From: Pedobacter steynii
Lineage (GTDB): Bacteria > Bacteroidota > Bacteroidia > Sphingobacteriales > Sphingobacteriaceae
NCBI RefSeq assembly: GCF_001721645.1
Contig: NZ_CP017141.1
Coordinates: 1,550,001 to 1,614,000, forward strand
Direction: 5' to 3'
Length of the DNA: 64,000 bases
The notes under the pieces were generated by a model. The model was not told where the DNA came from. It saw nothing but the letters and a program-made list of their open reading frames with translations, and made no database searches. Both the position numbers and the translations under genes were made by a program. This document shows, piece by piece, positions 1 through 7,454 of the stretch (the stretch's first letter is position 1; each line of letters begins with the position of its first letter).

Positions 1-1
1 C

Positions 2-235
2 AAGTCGGGTTTACAAAGTGGTATTCCTGCAGATTCAACAAACAATCAGTTGGCTGAATGGATCCTGCAATCACGTACCTCGGTAGCAGAGCTACATTCT
101 ACTTCAATGCGCGTAAGTATTAAAGGCGATGCGAAGGAAGAATACCCTGCAGTAAAAAAGATCGTGGATATTCTGCAAAAGCAAAAAATCAACAAATTCA
201 GTTTAATCACATCCGCCGAAGGCGATGCTAAATAG
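2..235 (+). CDS. ExbD/TolR-family biopolymer transporter, 5' truncated by the window
   Basis: This is the C-terminal 77 residues of an ExbD/TolR-like protein whose start lies upstream of the window. ExbD sits in the inner membrane and works with ExbB and TonB to pass proton-motive force to outer-membrane receptors. What is visible is the periplasmic part: a strand reading MRVSIKGDAKEEYPAV and a helix VKKIVDILQKQKINKFSLIT, the usual end of the ExbD fold. The frame is open to base 2 without a stop. It is followed after 9 bases by a second ExbD gene and then by TonB, so an ExbB gene probably lies just outside. The membrane helix with the key Asp cannot be seen. Confidence 0.85.
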   Translation, partial: KSGLQSGIPADSTNNQLAEWILQSRTSVAELHSTSMRVSIKGDAKEEYPAVKKIVDILQKQKINKFSLITSAEGDAK

Positions 236-244
236 AAATATATC

Positions 245-781
245 ATGGCAGAATTAGATACCTCCGGCGGGGGGAAAAAGGATAAGAAAGTCAGAACCAA
301 GAAAGCCAATACCAAAGTCGATTTAACAGCGATGGTGGATTTAGCCTTCTTGTTGATCACTTTCTTTATGTTAACCACCTCCCTGTCAAAACCAATTGCA
401 ATGGATATTGCAAAACCTGATAAGGATGATAAATCTACAGAAAGGAACGAATTACGTGCTTCCGAAACAATGACTATATTATTGGGTAAAAACAATAAAG
501 TAGCCTGGTACATGGGAGAAGCGGGTAAATCAAAACCTAATGTAGAAGGATTTGCTGAGCTCAGAAAATCAATATTAGCTAATAAGAAAAAAGTAGCTGA
601 AGGTACTGGCGGAAGACAAATCATCATGGTGATTAAGCCAACTTCAGGAGCTACTTACAAAAACTTCGTTGATGTTATGGATGAATTAGCGATCACTAAG
701 ATCTCTACTGCACCCGCAATCGACGATGAGAACATTACTGATGCTGAAAAAGATTTCATGAAGAGTGCTGGAATTTTATAA
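245..781 (+). CDS. ExbD/TolR-family biopolymer transporter (second copy)
   Basis: A 178-residue inner-membrane protein of the ExbD/TolR family, a component of the proton-driven motor that energises TonB. A basic N-terminus (residues 11-24) leads into one membrane helix, VDLAFLLITFFML, in which D32 matches the conserved proton-path Asp of ExbD. The rest is periplasmic. It is longer than classical ExbD (about 140 residues), owing to an insertion near residues 60-110. It lies 9 bases after another exbD and 31 before tonB, so all three are probably one transcript. Two ExbD proteins next to TonB is common in Bacteroidota. Which receptor each serves cannot be told. Confidence 0.93.
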   Translation: MAELDTSGGGKKDKKVRTKKANTKVDLTAMVDLAFLLITFFMLTTSLSKPIAMDIAKPDKDDKSTERNELRASETMTILLGKNNKVAWYMGEAGKSKPNVEGFAELRKSILANKKKVAEGTGGRQIIMVIKPTSGATYKNFVDVMDELAITKISTAPAIDDENITDAEKDFMKSAGIL

Positions 782-812
782 TAAGAGAATTAAAAATATT
801 AAATAGTAAGCT

Positions 813-1634
813 ATGTTAGGTTCTAAAATAGATTTATTGAAACGGGAGTGGCTTGATGTAGTATTTGCAAACAAAAACAAAGCCTATGGCGCTTACGAGC
901 TTCGTAGTACGAGTGCTGCAAATACCACTAAGGCTTTACTTATCGCCTCTACCATCTTTGTAGTTGCGTTTGTATCTCCTAAGATTTTCAACTTAATCAA
1001 AGGCTCTTTGCCTGAAGAGGAAGTTGTGAAACAAGTAGAGGTAGTGGTTGCGCCACCGCCGCCGGTGAATCCGGATACCCCTCCACCGCCACCGGTAGAG
1101 CCTCCGCCACCGAAGCAGGATCAGATCAAATTCCCTCCTCCGATTGTAAAACCGGATAATGAGGTAATTGATAAAGAGCCTGTTCAGATCGAAGATTTGA
1201 AAAAAGCAGATCCGGGTCAGAAAACGATCGAAGGTGATCCTACAGCTGATATTGTTATTGCCGGTCCGGTTGGAGATGGCCCTAAACAAGCAGCAGTAGT
1301 TGAAGATACCAAGGTATATGACTTCGTGAGTATTGAAACACAGCCAGGTTTCCCTGGAGGTATGGAGAAATTCTACGCTTATTTGAAAAAAGCGGTGAGA
1401 TATCCGGCAATGGCTCAGGAGAATAACATTCAGGGTAAAGTATTCTTATCTTTCGTAGTAGAGAAAAATGGAGACTTAACCGACATCAAAGTAGAAAGAA
1501 AACTTGGTGGTGGTACAGATGAAGAAGCGATCAGAGTATTGAAAGCAAGTCCGCGTTGGACTCCGGGTATCCAAAACGGAAAACCGGTACGTGTGAAGTA
1601 TAATATTCCAATCAGCTTTACCTTATCACAATAG
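813..1634 (+). CDS. tonB: TonB family energy-transducing protein
   Basis: A 273-residue TonB protein that links the ExbB/ExbD motor to outer-membrane receptors. The N-terminus carries the cytoplasmic segment typical of Bacteroidota TonB (FANKNKAYGAYELR, about residues 19-32). A membrane helix follows at about 41-62, then a proline-rich periplasmic spacer (about 79-115, including PPPPPVEPPPP). The TonB C-terminal domain spans about 185-273, with YPAMAQENNIQGKVFLSF and a final beta strand ending ISFTLSQ. It follows two exbD genes with short gaps, consistent with one operon. The SusC-type receptor at 55.4 kb is one possible client. Confidence 0.95.
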   Translation: MLGSKIDLLKREWLDVVFANKNKAYGAYELRSTSAANTTKALLIASTIFVVAFVSPKIFNLIKGSLPEEEVVKQVEVVVAPPPPVNPDTPPPPPVEPPPPKQDQIKFPPPIVKPDNEVIDKEPVQIEDLKKADPGQKTIEGDPTADIVIAGPVGDGPKQAAVVEDTKVYDFVSIETQPGFPGGMEKFYAYLKKAVRYPAMAQENNIQGKVFLSFVVEKNGDLTDIKVERKLGGGTDEEAIRVLKASPRWTPGIQNGKPVRVKYNIPISFTLSQ

Positions 1635-1643
1635 AATAAAAGA

Positions 1644-1868
1644 ATGTTTAACTTGAAAACATTTAAACAGAAATCGCCTCAACAGCGATTTCTGTTCATT
1701 TTAGGCCTAGTGATGTTTACTTTTTATCTGATCCTTGGATTGTTATTGATCTTCTGGAAAGATATTCCTTTTGAAATACAAAAAACTTACCGCATCCTGT
1801 TCGGCCTTTTGCTAATCGCTTATGCTGCAATTAGATTCACCCGTTTGATTAACCAAAAAAACGATTAA
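1644..1868 (+). CDS. Small two-helix membrane protein, unknown function
   Basis: A 74-residue protein with no function I recognise. It has a basic start (KTFKQKSPQQR), a hydrophobic helix at about 16-37 (FLFILGLVMFTFYLILGLLL), a short loop and a second helix at about 50-65, then a charged tail, so it should be an inner-membrane hairpin. It begins 9 bases after the tonB stop and is probably cotranscribed with the TonB genes. An 11-base inverted repeat lies just after its stop codon. Reality is supported by the tight operon position and by hydrophobicity, not by a known family. Confidence 0.75.
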   Translation: MFNLKTFKQKSPQQRFLFILGLVMFTFYLILGLLLIFWKDIPFEIQKTYRILFGLLLIAYAAIRFTRLINQKND

Positions 1869-1876
1869 ATGAAGCG

Positions 1877-1910
1877 ATCATAAGTTAATATTCTATTGAT
1901 AACTTATGAT
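1877..1910. repeat. 11-base perfect inverted repeat upstream of the PstS-like gene
   Basis: The arms ATCATAAGTTA (1877-1887) and TAACTTATGAT (1900-1910) are exact reverse complements separated by 12 bases. There is no T-run after the second arm, so it does not look like an ordinary terminator. It lies 34 bases before the start codon of the PstS-like gene. It could be an operator for a dimeric regulator or an mRNA hairpin ending the upstream unit. I cannot tell which. Confidence 0.6.
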
Positions 1911-1944
1911 GGTGCCATAAAAACATATAAATAGTTAAAATCAA

Positions 1945-2853
1945 ATGAAACATCTAAGTCTGATATTATTGTTATTTGTTTTCGCAGCCTGCAAACGGTC
2001 TGTGAAGAAAGAAAATACGGTGGAACAGAGCCGCACCACCGGGGATGTGAAAATACTGGTAGACGAGTCGTTTTCCAGGGTGCTGGCAGATCAGATTGCT
2101 GTATTCAATACAGATTATCCAAATGCAGAGTTTAAGGTTGTTGAGGGCAATGAAAATAAGATTGTCCCGACATTTTTAAACGATAGCATCAGGGTGATTA
2201 TCCTTTCCAGGATGCTGAGACCGGATGAAGATAAAATGTACCGGAACAGAAGCATTGTGCCAAGAACATCCAGATTTGGAATTGATGGCATTGCATTGAT
2301 TACAAATGTGGCGGATGTAGACAGTAACATTACTGTTAATGAAGTGATTGAAATTTTAAAGGGAACATCAAAAAGTAGTAAGCAACTGGTGTTTGACAAC
2401 GCTTATTCCAGTACGCTGCGCTATTTTAAAGAACTTGCCGGTATCACAAAGCTTCCTGAAAAAGGAGTTTATACCTTACAGAACAATAATGATGTGATTA
2501 AATACGTTGCGGATAAAAAGGACTTTATTGGGGTAATTGGCGTCAATTGGCTAATCTCCAACAGCAAAGAAATGGAAGAATCTATTTCTAAAGTAAAAAT
2601 GATGGGGGTAAAGAATTTAGCAGGCAAAAAAGGGGATGATGCCTTCTACAAGCCCATTCAGCAGCATTTAATCAGTGGCGTTTATCCATTTTTAAGGAAC
2701 ATTTATATCATAAATGCAGAGGGACGTGAAGGTTTAGGCACAGGTTTTGCAAACTGGTTAGTAAGCCCTCGGGGACAGTTGATTGTCCTCAAGTCCGGAC
2801 TAGGTCCGCATAAGATGATGCCGAGAGAATTTAATTTTAAGAATACAAACTAA
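1945..2853 (+). CDS. PstS-like substrate-binding lipoprotein
   Basis: A 302-residue lipoprotein of the periplasmic phosphate-binding (PstS-like, PBP superfamily) fold. A short hydrophobic signal ends in the lipobox FAAC, so C16 should be lipidated. The remainder has the two-lobe binding-protein pattern, with GDVKILVDESFSRVLADQI near the start, a mid-protein segment YSSTLRYFKELAG resembling the ligand-binding loop of PstS, and a closing ANWLVSPRGQLIVLKSGLGP. No pstC, pstA or pstB transporter genes are nearby. The neighbours are TonB genes and a TPR gene, so it may serve binding or sensing at the envelope and not classical ABC import. The ligand is not certain to be phosphate. Confidence 0.8.
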   Translation: MKHLSLILLLFVFAACKRSVKKENTVEQSRTTGDVKILVDESFSRVLADQIAVFNTDYPNAEFKVVEGNENKIVPTFLNDSIRVIILSRMLRPDEDKMYRNRSIVPRTSRFGIDGIALITNVADVDSNITVNEVIEILKGTSKSSKQLVFDNAYSSTLRYFKELAGITKLPEKGVYTLQNNNDVIKYVADKKDFIGVIGVNWLISNSKEMEESISKVKMMGVKNLAGKKGDDAFYKPIQQHLISGVYPFLRNIYIINAEGREGLGTGFANWLVSPRGQLIVLKSGLGPHKMMPREFNFKNTN

Positions 2854-2857
2854 ATTT

Positions 2858-2865
2858 TATATTTG
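2858..2865 (+). promoter_or_regulatory. Putative -7 promoter element for the TPR gene
   Basis: TATATTTG matches the Bacteroidota -7 consensus TAnnTTTG and lies about 55 bases before the TPR start. No good TTG stands 19-20 bases upstream, so support is partial. A 7-base hairpin (ATGAAGC pairing with GCTTCAT, about 2870-2895) follows and would lie in the 5' leader. Confidence 0.35.
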
Positions 2866-2919
2866 AAAAATGAAGCCTGTACAACCAGCTTCATCACAAT
2901 TAAAAAACAATCGTGAACC

Positions 2920-4635
2920 ATGAAAATGACAAAGAAAGCAATAACCTTAAGTTTAGGTTTAGTAGTGATGGGTTCTGCCTCTTTTGCTCAAAGCTTAAAT
3001 GATGCAAAAAAGGCTGTAGATGCCGAACAGTACCAGAAAGCGACATCGATGCTTAAAGCGTTGGTGAAATCACAAGCTAGTAAAGGAGAAAATTACTTTA
3101 ATTTAGGTGATGTTTATCTGAGAATGGATTATGTGGATTCTGCAAGAGCAGTATTTACTCAAGGCGTTGCCGCTGATCCAAAAAACTCTTTAAACTATAT
3201 TGGTTTGGGTGAGGCTGATTTATTTTCAAATAATCCAACTTCCGCAAAAACTAATTTTGATAAAGCAGTAGAGGTATCTTCTAAAAAAGATTATATCCCT
3301 CAACTGTATATTGGTAAAGCATATATCGCAACTGATAAACCTGACTTTACCTCAGCGCTTCCTTTCCTTCAAAAGGCGGATGAGCTGGATAAAGACGATA
3401 AAGATGCAGAAACATTTTTGGCGTTAGGTGATTATTACGCTTTGCAGAAAAAGAACTCTGAAGCGCTTCAGAACTACATGCGTGCATTGAATATCAATGC
3501 AAACCTGTTAAGAGCAACAGTTCAGATTGGTAGAATGTATACCGAATCAAGAGCATTTCCAGAAGCTGAAGAGCGTTTGAAAGAGGCAATTGCTGCTGAT
3601 GCAAACTACGGTCCTGCTTACAGAGAGATCGCAGAGCTTTATATGCAATGGGCAAATCAGATTGCTACTGAGCAAGCAGCTAAATCTGCATTAGCTTTGA
3701 CCAACTATAAAAAATACCTGGATCTGACTGATCAGTCGTACGAATCAAAACTGCGTTATGCACAGTTCTTGTTTTATGCAAAAGATTACCAGACTTTAGA
3801 GCAGGTGACCAGCGAATTGGCTACCAGCAATCCTAATGATTCAAAAAGTCTTGTGGTATCGAGACTACGTGGTTATTCCGCATACGAGAACAAAAACTAT
3901 CCAAAAAGTTTAGAATATATGAATGATTTCTTTGCGAAAGTAAAGGATACTTCACGTATTGTAGCTTCAGATTACTTATATCTGGGAAGAGCTTTAATGC
4001 AAAACGGAAATGATAGTCTGGCGCTTAAAAACATCGTTAAAGCGGTAGAGAAAGATTCTACAAATGCTGAAGCTTTAGAAGAAGTGGCGATGTCACTTTT
4101 CAAAGCTAAAAACTATGCTAAGGCTGGTGATGTGTTTGCTGTTGCGGTTAAATCAAACCCTAATGGGAAAAACGCATTGACTAACTCTTATTATTTAGGG
4201 GTAGCTAAGTATTATGACTATGCACTTAAAGATAGAGCGAATCAAAATCCGGATAAGAAGATTTTAGTTGATGCAGATTCTGCATTTGCTTCTATCATCA
4301 AATTTAAAAACGACTTTGCTTTAGCTTATGCTTACAGAGCGCGTATCGCAAAATATGCTGACGATGCAAATAACCCGAAATGGTTAGCCGTTCCTTACTA
4401 CGATCAATTGATCCAATTGGTTACGGTAACTAAACCAGAGCTTGCTGCTTCAGTGCCTAAAGAACTTGTTGAAGCCTATGTGTATACTGGTTCTTACTAT
4501 GCACAGACTGATAAAGAAAAAGGTAAAGATTACCTGACAAAAGCATTGGCTATTGATCCTCAGAACTCAGGAGCACAAGAGCGTTTAAAACAATTAACTT
4601 CACCAGCGCCTAAGAGCCCGGTAAAGAAAAAGTAA
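2920..4635 (+). CDS. Tetratricopeptide-repeat protein, exported
   Basis: A 571-residue secreted or periplasmic protein built largely of TPR units. It starts with a signal peptide (MKMTKKAITLSLGLVVMGSA, then SFAQ as the likely cleavage end). Several units are readable, such as GENYFNLGDVYLRMDYVDSA near residue 50 and FLALGDYYALQKKNSEALQN near residue 170. The C-terminus is basic (PKSPVKKK). TPR proteins act as assembly scaffolds, and the specific partner here is unknown. Its place downstream of the TonB/ExbD and PstS-like genes suggests an envelope role. A strong terminator follows 16 bases after the stop. An alternative start at the second Met changes little. Confidence 0.85.
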   Translation: MKMTKKAITLSLGLVVMGSASFAQSLNDAKKAVDAEQYQKATSMLKALVKSQASKGENYFNLGDVYLRMDYVDSARAVFTQGVAADPKNSLNYIGLGEADLFSNNPTSAKTNFDKAVEVSSKKDYIPQLYIGKAYIATDKPDFTSALPFLQKADELDKDDKDAETFLALGDYYALQKKNSEALQNYMRALNINANLLRATVQIGRMYTESRAFPEAEERLKEAIAADANYGPAYREIAELYMQWANQIATEQAAKSALALTNYKKYLDLTDQSYESKLRYAQFLFYAKDYQTLEQVTSELATSNPNDSKSLVVSRLRGYSAYENKNYPKSLEYMNDFFAKVKDTSRIVASDYLYLGRALMQNGNDSLALKNIVKAVEKDSTNAEALEEVAMSLFKAKNYAKAGDVFAVAVKSNPNGKNALTNSYYLGVAKYYDYALKDRANQNPDKKILVDADSAFASIIKFKNDFALAYAYRARIAKYADDANNPKWLAVPYYDQLIQLVTVTKPELAASVPKELVEAYVYTGSYYAQTDKEKGKDYLTKALAIDPQNSGAQERLKQLTSPAPKSPVKKK

Positions 4636-4650
4636 TAATTTCGAATAAAA

Positions 4651-4684
4651 GAAAAAGGCAGGGTTGATATCCTGCCTTTTTCTT
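4651..4684 (+). terminator. Rho-independent terminator after the TPR gene
   Basis: An 11-base stem, AAAAAGGCAGG (4652-4662) pairing with CCTGCCTTTTT (4671-4681), has an 8-base loop and a trailing T-rich run. It ends the TonB/TPR transcription unit. The loop also contains the TTG that fits as the -33 element of the nuo promoter. Confidence 0.85.
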
Positions 4685-4693
4685 TTAATTTTG
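4664..4693 (+). promoter_or_regulatory. Probable promoter of the nuo operon
   Basis: TTG at 4664-4666 and TAATTTTG at 4686-4693 are separated by exactly 19 bases and match the Bacteroidota promoter consensus (TTG, 19-20 bases, TAnnTTTG). The -7 element ends 16 bases before the nuoA ATG, which would leave a very short leader. The -33 element sits in the loop of the preceding terminator. Confidence 0.7.
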
Positions 4694-4709
4694 TCCCAAA
4701 TTTAATATC

Positions 4710-5081
4710 ATGGAAACCCAAAGTGTACCTGTAGATTTTTTACCTATTGTATTTCAAGTTATTGTTGCTTTAGGATTTGTTGTTGTTACTTTAATTGCAA
4801 CACATTTTTTAGGCCCTAAAAGAAAGACTGCAGATAAATTATCAACTTTTGAGGCAGGGATTAAAGTAGTCGGGAATGCGCGTCAGCCTTTCTCTATTAA
4901 ATACTTTCTAGTCGCCATTCTGTTTGTTCTGTTTGACGTGGAGGTGATCTTCATGTATCCCTGGGCAGTTAACTTCAGAGAGCTCGGAATGACCGGTATG
5001 GTAGAAATGTTCATCTTTATGGGCACCTTGTTACTCGGTTTTATCTACGTTTTGAAAAAGAAAGCTTTAGACTGGAATTAA
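4710..5081 (+). CDS. nuoA: NADH-quinone oxidoreductase subunit A
   Basis: A 123-residue membrane subunit of respiratory complex I, which passes electrons from NADH to quinone and pumps protons. NuoA lies at the junction of the membrane and peripheral arms. It has the expected three membrane helices (about 10-30, 64-84, 92-113), the conserved loop with FEAGIKVVGNARQPFSIKYF, and the acidic second helix FDVEVIFMYPWA. Length is normal. It is the first of 14 nuo genes, but it is separated from nuoB by 108 bases that hold a promoter-like box and a strong hairpin, so it may be expressed partly apart from the rest. Confidence 0.97.
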   Translation: METQSVPVDFLPIVFQVIVALGFVVVTLIATHFLGPKRKTADKLSTFEAGIKVVGNARQPFSIKYFLVAILFVLFDVEVIFMYPWAVNFRELGMTGMVEMFIFMGTLLLGFIYVLKKKALDWN

Positions 5082-5138
5082 CCTATTTAGATTGTTTCTA
5101 AATGATGTTAGTTTAGGTCATTTGCTTCCAAAATATTG

Positions 5139-5146
5139 TAAATTTG
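5139..5146 (+). promoter_or_regulatory. -7-like promoter element between nuoA and nuoB
   Basis: TAAATTTG fits the TAnnTTTG consensus and lies 44 bases before the nuoB ATG. The best upstream TTG (5122-5124) is only 14 bases away, so the -33 element is weak. A transcript started here would begin close to the hairpin at 5148-5172. Confidence 0.4.
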
Positions 5147-5147
5147 C

Positions 5148-5178
5148 GGTTCATTCTTTGTAGGAATGAACCTTTTTT
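5148..5178 (+). terminator. Terminator-like hairpin between nuoA and nuoB
   Basis: GGTTCATTC (5148-5156) pairs perfectly with GAATGAACC (5164-5172) around a 7-base loop and is followed at once by six T residues. This is the form of an intrinsic terminator, yet it lies inside the nuo operon. It could attenuate read-through from nuoA or protect the 5' end of a nuoB-N transcript. The in-frame ATG at 5166 is buried in its 3' arm, which argues for the nuoB start at 5190. Confidence 0.65.
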
Positions 5179-5189
5179 CGTTTTGTATC

Positions 5190-5732
5190 ATGAGTGACAT
5201 CAATATAGTAGACGCGCCTCCAGGCATAGAAGGATCTGGTTTTTTCGCCACTTCTTTAGACAAAGTAATTGGTTTGGCACGTTCCCATTCGTTATGGCCA
5301 CTTCCATTCGCTACTTCTTGTTGCGGTATCGAGTTTATGGCTACCATGGGTTCTCATTATGACTTTGGTCGTTTTGGATCTGAACGTTTAAGTTTTTCTC
5401 CTCGTCAGGCTGATTTATTAATGGTAATGGGTACTATTGCCAAGAAAATGAGCCCTGTATTAAAGCAGGTGTATTTACAAATGGCAGAACCCCGCTGGGT
5501 GATTGCTGTAGGTGCCTGCGCTTCAAGCGGAGGGATTTTCGATACGTATTCTGTACTTCAGGGAATTGACGAGATCATACCTGTAGATGTTTACGTTCCA
5601 GGTTGCCCACCACGTCCGGAAGCTATTCTGGATGGGTTTGGTAAGATCCAGGAGCTGGTAAAGAATGAGTCTTCAAGAAGAAGGAATTCAGATCAGTATA
5701 AAGAAATGTTGGCTTCATACGGAATACTATAA
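5190..5732 (+). CDS. nuoB: NADH-quinone oxidoreductase subunit B
   Basis: A 180-residue peripheral-arm subunit of complex I that holds cluster N2, the last iron-sulfur centre before quinone. All four ligands are present: C44 and C45 (ATSCCGIEF), C110 (GACASSGG) and C139 (VPGCPPRPE). I choose the ATG at 5190, reading MSDINIVD. The in-frame ATG at 5166 would add eight residues but lies within a hairpin, and the extra residues do not look like NuoB. It overlaps nuoC by one base, so B and C are translationally coupled. Confidence 0.96.
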   Translation: MSDINIVDAPPGIEGSGFFATSLDKVIGLARSHSLWPLPFATSCCGIEFMATMGSHYDFGRFGSERLSFSPRQADLLMVMGTIAKKMSPVLKQVYLQMAEPRWVIAVGACASSGGIFDTYSVLQGIDEIIPVDVYVPGCPPRPEAILDGFGKIQELVKNESSRRRNSDQYKEMLASYGIL

Positions 5733-6235
5733 TGACAGAGGTGACAAACAAGGAAATCATTGATGCGCTGACTGAAAAGTTCGGCGGACAAATTACAGGA
5801 GTAAATGAACCTTATGGTTTGCTTACCTTAGAGACCACTAAAGATGCCATTATTGAGGTATTAAAGTTTCTGAAAGAAAACAGCATTGCGAATTTTAATT
5901 TCCTGACAGATATTACTGCAGTTCATTATCCGGAGAAAAAGCATGGTATTGCGGTGGTTTATCACCTGCACAGCATGGTGAAAAGAATCCGGGTGAGGGT
6001 GAAAGTTTTTATTGACGAGCATCATCCGACTATTCCTACCGCAACGGTAATCTGGAATGCCGCAAACTGGATGGAAAGAGAAACTTATGACTTCTTCGGA
6101 GTTAAATTTGAAGGTCACCCGGATCTGAGAAGAATATTGAACATGGATGAGCTCGGTGTTCACCCGATGTTGAAGCAATATCCTTTGGAAGACCCAAACA
6201 GAGTAGATAAAAAAGACGAATACTTTGGTAGATAA
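5732..6235 (+). CDS. nuoC: NADH-quinone oxidoreductase subunit C
   Basis: A 167-residue peripheral-arm subunit of complex I (30 kDa subunit family) that packs against NuoD near the quinone site. The family signature is clear near the C-terminus: WMERETYDFFGVKFEGHPD followed by LRRILN. It carries no cofactor. The start overlaps the nuoB stop by one base and nuoD begins four bases after its stop. NuoC and NuoD are separate here, unlike the fused NuoCD of E. coli. Confidence 0.96.
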   Translation: MTEVTNKEIIDALTEKFGGQITGVNEPYGLLTLETTKDAIIEVLKFLKENSIANFNFLTDITAVHYPEKKHGIAVVYHLHSMVKRIRVRVKVFIDEHHPTIPTATVIWNAANWMERETYDFFGVKFEGHPDLRRILNMDELGVHPMLKQYPLEDPNRVDKKDEYFGR

Positions 6236-6239
6236 GCAC

Positions 6240-7454
6240 ATGAATCACAATCAACCGGTATATACAGATAACGATCCTCAGAATGAGTTGGTTACCCTTA
6301 ACCTGGGCCCGACTCACCCTGCAACCCATGGTGTTTTTCAAAATGTAATTCAATTAGACGGAGAGCGTATAGTGAGCGGTGTTTCAACCATAGGCTATAT
6401 TCACCGTGCTTTTGAGAAAATTGCAGAGCATCGTCCATTCTATCAGATTACCCCCTTAACCGACAGGTTAAACTACTGTTCTTCGCCGATCAATAATATG
6501 GGATGGCACATGACGGTAGAAAAACTGTTGAATATCCAGATGCCTAAAAGGGTAGATTACCTGAGGGTAATCATCATGGAGCTTTCCCGGATTGCAGATC
6601 ATATCATCTGTAATACGATCATTGCCCAGGATACCGGAGCTACCACGACCTTCCTTTACCTGTTTCAGTTCAGAGAACACATTTATGAAATCTTTGAGGA
6701 AATCTGTGGTGCACGTCTGACCACAAATATTGGACGTATCGGAGGTTTTGAACGCGATTTCAACGATATCGCCTTTTCGAAAATCAATAAATTTTTAAAA
6801 GAGTTTCCTGTAGCGTTAAAAGAGTTCGAAAGTCTTCTGAACCGCAACAGGATTTTTATAGACCGTACTGCCGGAGTTGCCCGCGTTAGCGCAGAGCAAG
6901 GCCTGGATTATGGATGGACAGGTCCTTTACTGCGTTCTACAGGTGTAGATTATGATGTTCGTGTAAGTGAACCTTATGCTTCTTACCAGGATTTCGATTT
7001 TGAAGTTCCTGTAGGCACCAGTGGTGACATTTACGACCGTTACCTGGTACGTAATGAGGAAATGTGGCAAAGCCTTCGCCTGATTGAACAGGGCATGGAA
7101 AAACTGAAGAACGAACCTGCTGGTATTTTCCACGCGGATGTTCCTGAGTTTTACCTTCCTGCTAAGGAAGAGGTTTACAACAATATGGAAGCCCTGATCT
7201 ATCACTTTAAAATTGTAATGGGTGAAATTGATGCCCCTAAAGCTGAAGTTTACCATGCAGTAGAAGGCGGTAACGGGGAATTGGGCTTTTACCTGATCAA
7301 TGACGGAGGAAGAACACCTTACCGTCTGCACTTCAGAAGACCAAGCTTTATTAATTATCAAATGTTTGCTCCCATGAGTAAAGGTATGCTGTTGTCAGAT
7401 GCCATTATCAACATGAGTAGCATGAATATTATTGCAGGAGAATTAGATGCTTAA
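6240..7454 (+). CDS. nuoD: NADH-quinone oxidoreductase subunit D
   Basis: A 404-residue subunit of complex I (49 kDa family) that forms most of the quinone-binding pocket. Conserved blocks include NLGPTHPATHGV near the N-terminus, GYIHRAFEKIAEHRPFYQ and PLTDRLNYCSS. The C-terminus reads SSMNIIAGELDA, close to the usual ending of the family. I prefer the ATG at 6240. A TTG at 6225 in the same frame would overlap nuoC and add five residues. Its end overlaps nuoE by eight bases. Confidence 0.96.
   Translation: MNHNQPVYTDNDPQNELVTLNLGPTHPATHGVFQNVIQLDGERIVSGVSTIGYIHRAFEKIAEHRPFYQITPLTDRLNYCSSPINNMGWHMTVEKLLNIQMPKRVDYLRVIIMELSRIADHIICNTIIAQDTGATTTFLYLFQFREHIYEIFEEICGARLTTNIGRIGGFERDFNDIAFSKINKFLKEFPVALKEFESLLNRNRIFIDRTAGVARVSAEQGLDYGWTGPLLRSTGVDYDVRVSEPYASYQDFDFEVPVGTSGDIYDRYLVRNEEMWQSLRLIEQGMEKLKNEPAGIFHADVPEFYLPAKEEVYNNMEALIYHFKIVMGEIDAPKAEVYHAVEGGNGELGFYLINDGGRTPYRLHFRRPSFINYQMFAPMSKGMLLSDAIINMSSMNIIAGELDA

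Noticed and set aside
46..627. Long antisense open frame across the exbD genes
   Set aside because: It lies opposite two recognisable ExbD genes, and its translation shows no family or membrane logic of its own. It is a shadow of the real coding frames.
1644..2853. A phosphate (Pst) transport operon
   Set aside because: Only the binding-protein-like gene is present; no permease, ATPase or PhoU gene accompanies it.
5166..5189. Upstream ATG for nuoB adding eight residues
   Set aside because: The ATG is inside the 3' arm of a strong hairpin and the extra residues do not match NuoB; the ATG at 5190 fits the family.
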